NCBI GenBank assembly: GCA_038227745.1
Contig: JBBRPS010000536.1
Coordinates: 1-7,219, forward strand
Reading direction: 5' to 3'
DNA length: 7,219 nucleotides
DNA from: DASPXY01 sp038227745
Lineage (GTDB): Bacteria; Planctomycetota; Planctomycetia; Gemmatales; Gemmataceae
This document shows, piece by piece, positions 5,292-7,219 of this stretch. Position numbers and translations under genes: made by a program. Each line of letters begins with the position of its first letter. Positions within the stretch are counted from its first letter, which is position 1. The notes beneath the pieces were generated by a model. That model was not told the origin of the DNA. It did not search any database and was given only the letters and a program-made list of their open reading frames with translations.

Positions 5292-5340
5292 TGTCAGTTC
5301 ATTTGTCGTCGCCCCACGGGCGGCGACAAATGAACTGACA
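5292..5340. repeat. 49-base near-perfect hairpin
   Basis: Two 23-base arms pair with a single mismatch, which is a U-G wobble in plus-strand RNA, around a CAC loop. The outer arm starts TGTCAGTTCATTTGTCG. It lies 33 bases after the csrA-type stop, so it could stop transcription, but there is no T-run. The length and sharp boundaries suggest a palindromic repeat or MITE-like element. Confidence 0.7.
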
Positions 5341-5341
5341 A

Positions 5342-5466
5342 ATTTCCGCTTTGGCAGCTCCTCGGGCAAGTACCTCATTGTGGAGGGGCAGGTCAAAGAC
5401 AAGGACAAAAACACGCGTTGGGCTTACCTGAAGGGGAAGGGGACCGAGCAGGTCAATAGGGCGTAA
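5342..5466 (+). pseudogene. C-terminal remnant of an unidentified gene
   Basis: The frame reads NFRFGSSSGKYLIVEGQVKD, then a Lys-rich part, RWAYLKGKGTEQVNRA and a TAA at 5464-5466. Most third codon positions are G or C and the peptide has normal strand-like composition, so it looks like real coding sequence that lost its beginning. No ATG, GTG or TTG start with a ribosome site lies ahead of it; the frame passes through the hairpin and stays open back to the stop of the csrA-type gene, with which it is in phase. I do not recognise the family. It may be the leftover of a gene cut by insertion of the hairpin. Confidence 0.35.
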
Positions 5467-5611
5467 CCGCCTGAAGTGACGGGCGATGTCGAGGGCTGTC
5501 GAAAGAGGCCCCTCCCGGATTTAAAGCGGGATCTCCCCGCCTTGGACGCGGGAGGCGCTGCCCACCAGCGAAAAACTATCTCTACAAGTCTAGCGAGCAG
5601 CCATGCTTACG

Positions 5612-5845
5612 TCAAGTGGCCGGCCTCGACGAAATGCCCGATCCGACCTGCACTCCCCTCGTTTCCCCCCGCTGCGCCCTGAGGACGTTCAGGTAGATGG
5701 GAGCGAAGTCGTCTGACTGGACCGCCCCCTGCCGGATCCGTTTCAGCACTTCGGCGGGCATCGGCTTCTGGACCTTCAGCAGGCCCTTGTTGCGGCCCTC
5801 GAAGATCTGCTTCTCGGTGACGAGTTTGGCCTTGGCGTAGAACAC
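5612..5845 (-). CDS. Small hypothetical protein, possibly the 3' part of a split gene
   Basis: This 77-residue frame (GTG start) reads VFYAKAKLVTEKQIFEGRNK, then GLLKVQKPMPAEVLKRIRQG and DDFAPIYLNVLRAQRGE, with strong G/C at third codon positions, so it is very likely coding. The last residues (about 63-77) lose that bias and may be a degraded tail. The GTG has no ribosome site, and coding character continues upstream in this frame (GEHEWATHRTC) up to the stop of the neighbouring 84-residue ORF. That suggests the true protein starts further upstream in another frame. I do not recognise the family; with mixed helical content and no membrane segment it is probably cytoplasmic. Confidence 0.5.
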   Translation of the reverse strand: MFYAKAKLVTEKQIFEGRNKGLLKVQKPMPAEVLKRIRQGAVQSDDFAPIYLNVLRAQRGETRGVQVGSGISSRPAT

Positions 5846-5882
5846 GCAGGTGCGGTGAGTCGCCCACTCGTGTTCGCCGCGC

Positions 5883-6137
5883 TCACCCCCGTGGCCCGGG
5901 CCGCCCCCACCCGAAACCGCCCACCAGCGTCCGCCAGCGGTTGTAGCCGAGCCCCCAGTCGCGCTCGACGCGGTAGGTCAGCCCGTTGCCGCGCATGGCC
6001 TCCTCCAGCGTGACCGTGCGGCCCCGCGCCAACTCGGCGGCGACGACGAGCCGGCCGTGGGCGTCCGTCTCGACCAGGGTGACGGTCACGGTGGCCCCGG
6101 TAGCCGGGTCGATGACGTAAACGCTGGACTTCAGCAT
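5883..6137 (-). CDS. Small hypothetical protein, possibly the 5' part of a split gene
   Basis: The 84-residue ORF starts at an ATG with AAGGAG six bases ahead, one of the best ribosome sites in the window. It reads MLKSSVYVIDPATGATVTVT, then an acidic/hydrophobic helix (LEEAMRGNGLTYRVERDWGL) and ends in a Gly/Arg-rich tail (GGFGWGRPGPRG). Codon use is normal for the genome. The family is unknown to me. The stop follows a run of five G, and skipping one base would continue in frame into the next ORF on the same strand. It lies about 180 bases downstream of the HigA-like gene with a hairpin between them. Confidence 0.6.
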   Translation of the reverse strand: MLKSSVYVIDPATGATVTVTLVETDAHGRLVVAAELARGRTVTLEEAMRGNGLTYRVERDWGLGYNRWRTLVGGFGWGRPGPRG

Positions 6138-6253
6138 GGCGGGCTCCTTGTGGCAGCGGCGGGCTCGCCATCCTACGGGTTCCGGGCCGGTTGCGAAGTC
6201 CAGGGCGAGCCCATCGCGGCAGCTGGCGCTGCTCCCTCGCCCTGGCTAACGCG

Positions 6254-6290
6254 AGAGGCCGCCGACTATACTCTGGGGCCGGCGGCCTCT
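6254..6290 (-). terminator. Strong 11-bp GC hairpin downstream of the HigA-like gene
   Basis: AGAGGCCGCCG (6254-6264) pairs perfectly with CGGCGGCCTCT (6280-6290) around a 15-base loop, 25 bases after the antitoxin stop. There is no following T-run, so it may stop transcription by a Rho-type or structural route or protect the 3' end. Confidence 0.45.
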
Positions 6291-6298
6291 TACGCACT

Positions 6299-6317
6299 TG
6301 ACGTTTGTCAGACGTCA
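6299..6317. repeat. Short inverted repeat overlapping the HigA-like stop codon
   Basis: TGACGT and ACGTCA form a 6-bp stem around seven bases, covering the stop codon (6315-6317) of the HigA-like gene. It may be part of the transcript's end or incidental. Confidence 0.2.
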
Positions 6318-6824
6318 GCCGAGGAACACGGCCGGCTCGACCCCGAAGTACGGGGCCAGCTTTTCGATGTGGCTGCGGTTCAGGTGCCGCTTGCCGGACA
6401 GGACCGACGAGAGGGTCGAGAGGGCGATGCCGGTGGCCTCGGCCACCTCGGACAGTTTGACCGCCCTGGCCTCGATCAGGTGCCGGAGCATGGCCGCGTC
6501 CGAGACGGCCGGCATGGGGTGGGCCACCGCCTCGTAGCGCTCGACCTCGTTGCTCAAGCTGTCGAGGTAGTCCTGCTCCTGGGGGTCCAGCGGCTTACGG
6601 CGGCTCAGCAGCTTGTCGATGACCGCGATGGCCTGGTCCAGATCCTCCTCGGAGTGGATCGGGTGGATCGGGTAGGTGATCACCAGGGCCAGGTAGGACG
6701 AGCTGGCGCGCCGCTCACCCGGGACGCGCACCCGGATCACCTGCTTCGCCCTCGTCGCCTTGCGGCCCTTCGTGCGCACCAGCCGTGCGGCCTTCCGGCC
6801 CTGCGCGGCGGTCTGGACGGTCAT
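6315..6824 (-). CDS. HigA-like helix-turn-helix antitoxin (orphan)
   Basis: The C-terminal half of this 169-residue protein matches HTH antitoxins of the HigA/COG5499 type. YLALVITYPIHPIHSEEDLD (44-63), a helical stretch to about residue 100, and HPMPAVSDAAMLRHLIEARA precede an HTH at about 119-150 (VKLSEVAEATGIALSTLSSV, then GKRHLNRSHIEKLAPYFGV). Such antitoxins bind a RelE-like HigB toxin and repress their own promoter. Residues 1-40 are an unusual Arg/Lys-rich extension (GRKAARLVRTKGRKATRAK). The ATG at 6824 is chosen because AGGAGG lies six bases ahead; a longer frame to 6956 would run into transposase-side sequence without a ribosome site. No HigB-like toxin gene is visible next to it. 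An 8-bp hairpin just upstream of the ribosome site may be its operator. Confidence 0.85.
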   Translation of the reverse strand: MTVQTAAQGRKAARLVRTKGRKATRAKQVIRVRVPGERRASSSYLALVITYPIHPIHSEEDLDQAIAVIDKLLSRRKPLDPQEQDYLDSLSNEVERYEAVAHPMPAVSDAAMLRHLIEARAVKLSEVAEATGIALSTLSSVLSGKRHLNRSHIEKLAPYFGVEPAVFLG

Positions 6825-6840
6825 GCCCCACCTCCTTTTG

Positions 6841-6863
6841 CTGCGCCTCAGCGGCAGGCGCAG
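6841..6863 (-). promoter_or_regulatory. Inverted repeat just upstream of the HigA-like ribosome site
   Basis: CTGCGCCT and AGGCGCAG form a perfect 8-bp stem with a seven-base loop, four bases from the AAAGGAGG ribosome site. Antitoxins of this class bind inverted repeats in their own promoter or leader, so this is a candidate operator; it could equally be the 3' hairpin of the transposase fragment. Confidence 0.35.
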
Positions 6864-6912
6864 AACTTCTTCCACAGGTTGCGGTCGGGTGTGATCGCTC
6901 CATTCCACCTGT

Positions 6913-7219
6913 TTACGCGGGTTTCTTGGCCCTCTGGTTGGTGACCCCCAGGCCACTCCCCGCTAGCGCCGCTGTTGGCGCTTTGAGGGACGCCTGATGG
7001 ACTTCGTCCCAGAGCCCACTCAACCAGACCACCCGCAGGCCCACGATCCCTTGCCCACCCGCGATCTCCCAGCCCATGCCCGACTGCTTCAGCCGCTGCG
7101 TGAACACCGTCTTGCAGGGGAGGAGTTGGCCCCGGTGCTGGACCCGCGGCAGCAGGCGGTCCGCGCGGGGCAGCAGTTCCTGAGCGCAGGGAGTGGCCAG
7201 GAGCAGGGCGGCGCGCGTA
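6913..7219 (-). mobile_element. C-terminal fragment of a transposase-like protein (runs off the right edge)
   Basis: The frame is open from the right edge (first full codon at 7218) to TAA at 6913-6915, 101 codons. It contains QELLPRADRLLPRVQHRGQL, LPCKTVFTQRLKQSGMGWE, then GGQGIVGLRVVWLSGLWDEV and a Lys/Ala-rich end. The pattern GMxW...G...I.LR...LSG.W recalls the end of ISKra4-type transposases, where GMxWS-x-EGA-x-AI-x-LR is common. The conserved DDE residues would lie outside the window. No terminal inverted repeat could be identified in the 70 bases before the HigA-like gene. The family call rests on this one motif, so it is moderate to low. Confidence 0.45.

Larger units (their letters stand above)
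5260..5606. other. Gene-poor stretch with hairpin, gene remnant and tRNA-like piece
   Basis: No intact gene is visible. The stretch contains a 49-base hairpin (5292-5340), the 3' end of what was once a coding region (5342-5466), and a minus-strand fragment with tRNA-like arms (5507-5552). Such a mix is typical of decayed or inserted DNA. Confidence 0.6.

Noticed and set aside
6848..6901. Short Cys-containing peptide frame ending DRNLWKKFCACR upstream of the antitoxin
   Set aside because: No start codon or ribosome site, and too short to support as a gene or as a HigB-type toxin.
6057..6944. Plus-strand open frame (295 codons) over the HigA-like gene
   Set aside because: Shadow of the minus-strand antitoxin; sequence is Gly/Val/Asp/Arg-rich without motifs.
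1..7219. CRISPR array, rRNA or intact tRNA
   Set aside because: No regularly spaced direct repeats and no conserved rRNA segments were seen; only a decayed tRNA-like piece at 5507-5552.

Overview
The window is GC-rich DNA that most resembles a planctomycete, probably a Gemmata-type genome. The reasons are a DUF1501 protein with a Tat-like leader, a TlpA-type secreted thioredoxin, an HTH antitoxin of the HigA type, and a CsrA domain fused to a response-regulator receiver. This placement comes from family recognition, not from a search.

Left part (1-2520, all on the minus strand, so read right to left). A secreted thioredoxin-like gene carries an in-frame UGA exactly where the first cysteine of its CxxC motif belongs. 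A bacterial-SECIS-like hairpin lies just downstream, so I annotate it as one 188-residue selenoprotein rather than two broken ORFs. It is followed by a flavin-reductase-like protein that seems to start at CTG, and then by a small membrane-anchored protein with two copies of a Cys/His zinc-binding module. The three genes look like a redox operon. A separate promoter candidate precedes the DUF1501 gene, which runs off the left edge.

Middle (2521-4479). A hypothetical three-helix membrane protein (plus strand) converges on a compact FAD-dependent oxidoreductase of the DAO type (minus strand). The 442-base gap upstream of the oxidoreductase is shared with the divergent csrA-type gene. It holds a perfect 10-bp-arm operator-like palindrome and, nearer the csrA-type gene, two hairpins with GGA in the loop that match known CsrA RNA-binding sites.

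Right part (4480-7219). The CsrA domain is joined through a helical segment to a complete receiver domain, suggesting an RNA-binding regulator controlled by phosphorylation. After it come a 49-base near-perfect hairpin and a C-terminal gene remnant. Two small minus-strand ORFs follow, possibly one gene split by a one-base shift in a G run. Then come an orphan HigA-like antitoxin and the 3' end of a transposase-like gene leaving the right edge. This end looks like accessory, partly decaying DNA.

The strongest candidates for something undescribed are the UGA-containing thioredoxin (U64-S-P-C67) and the CsrA-receiver fusion with its own GGA-hairpin leader.
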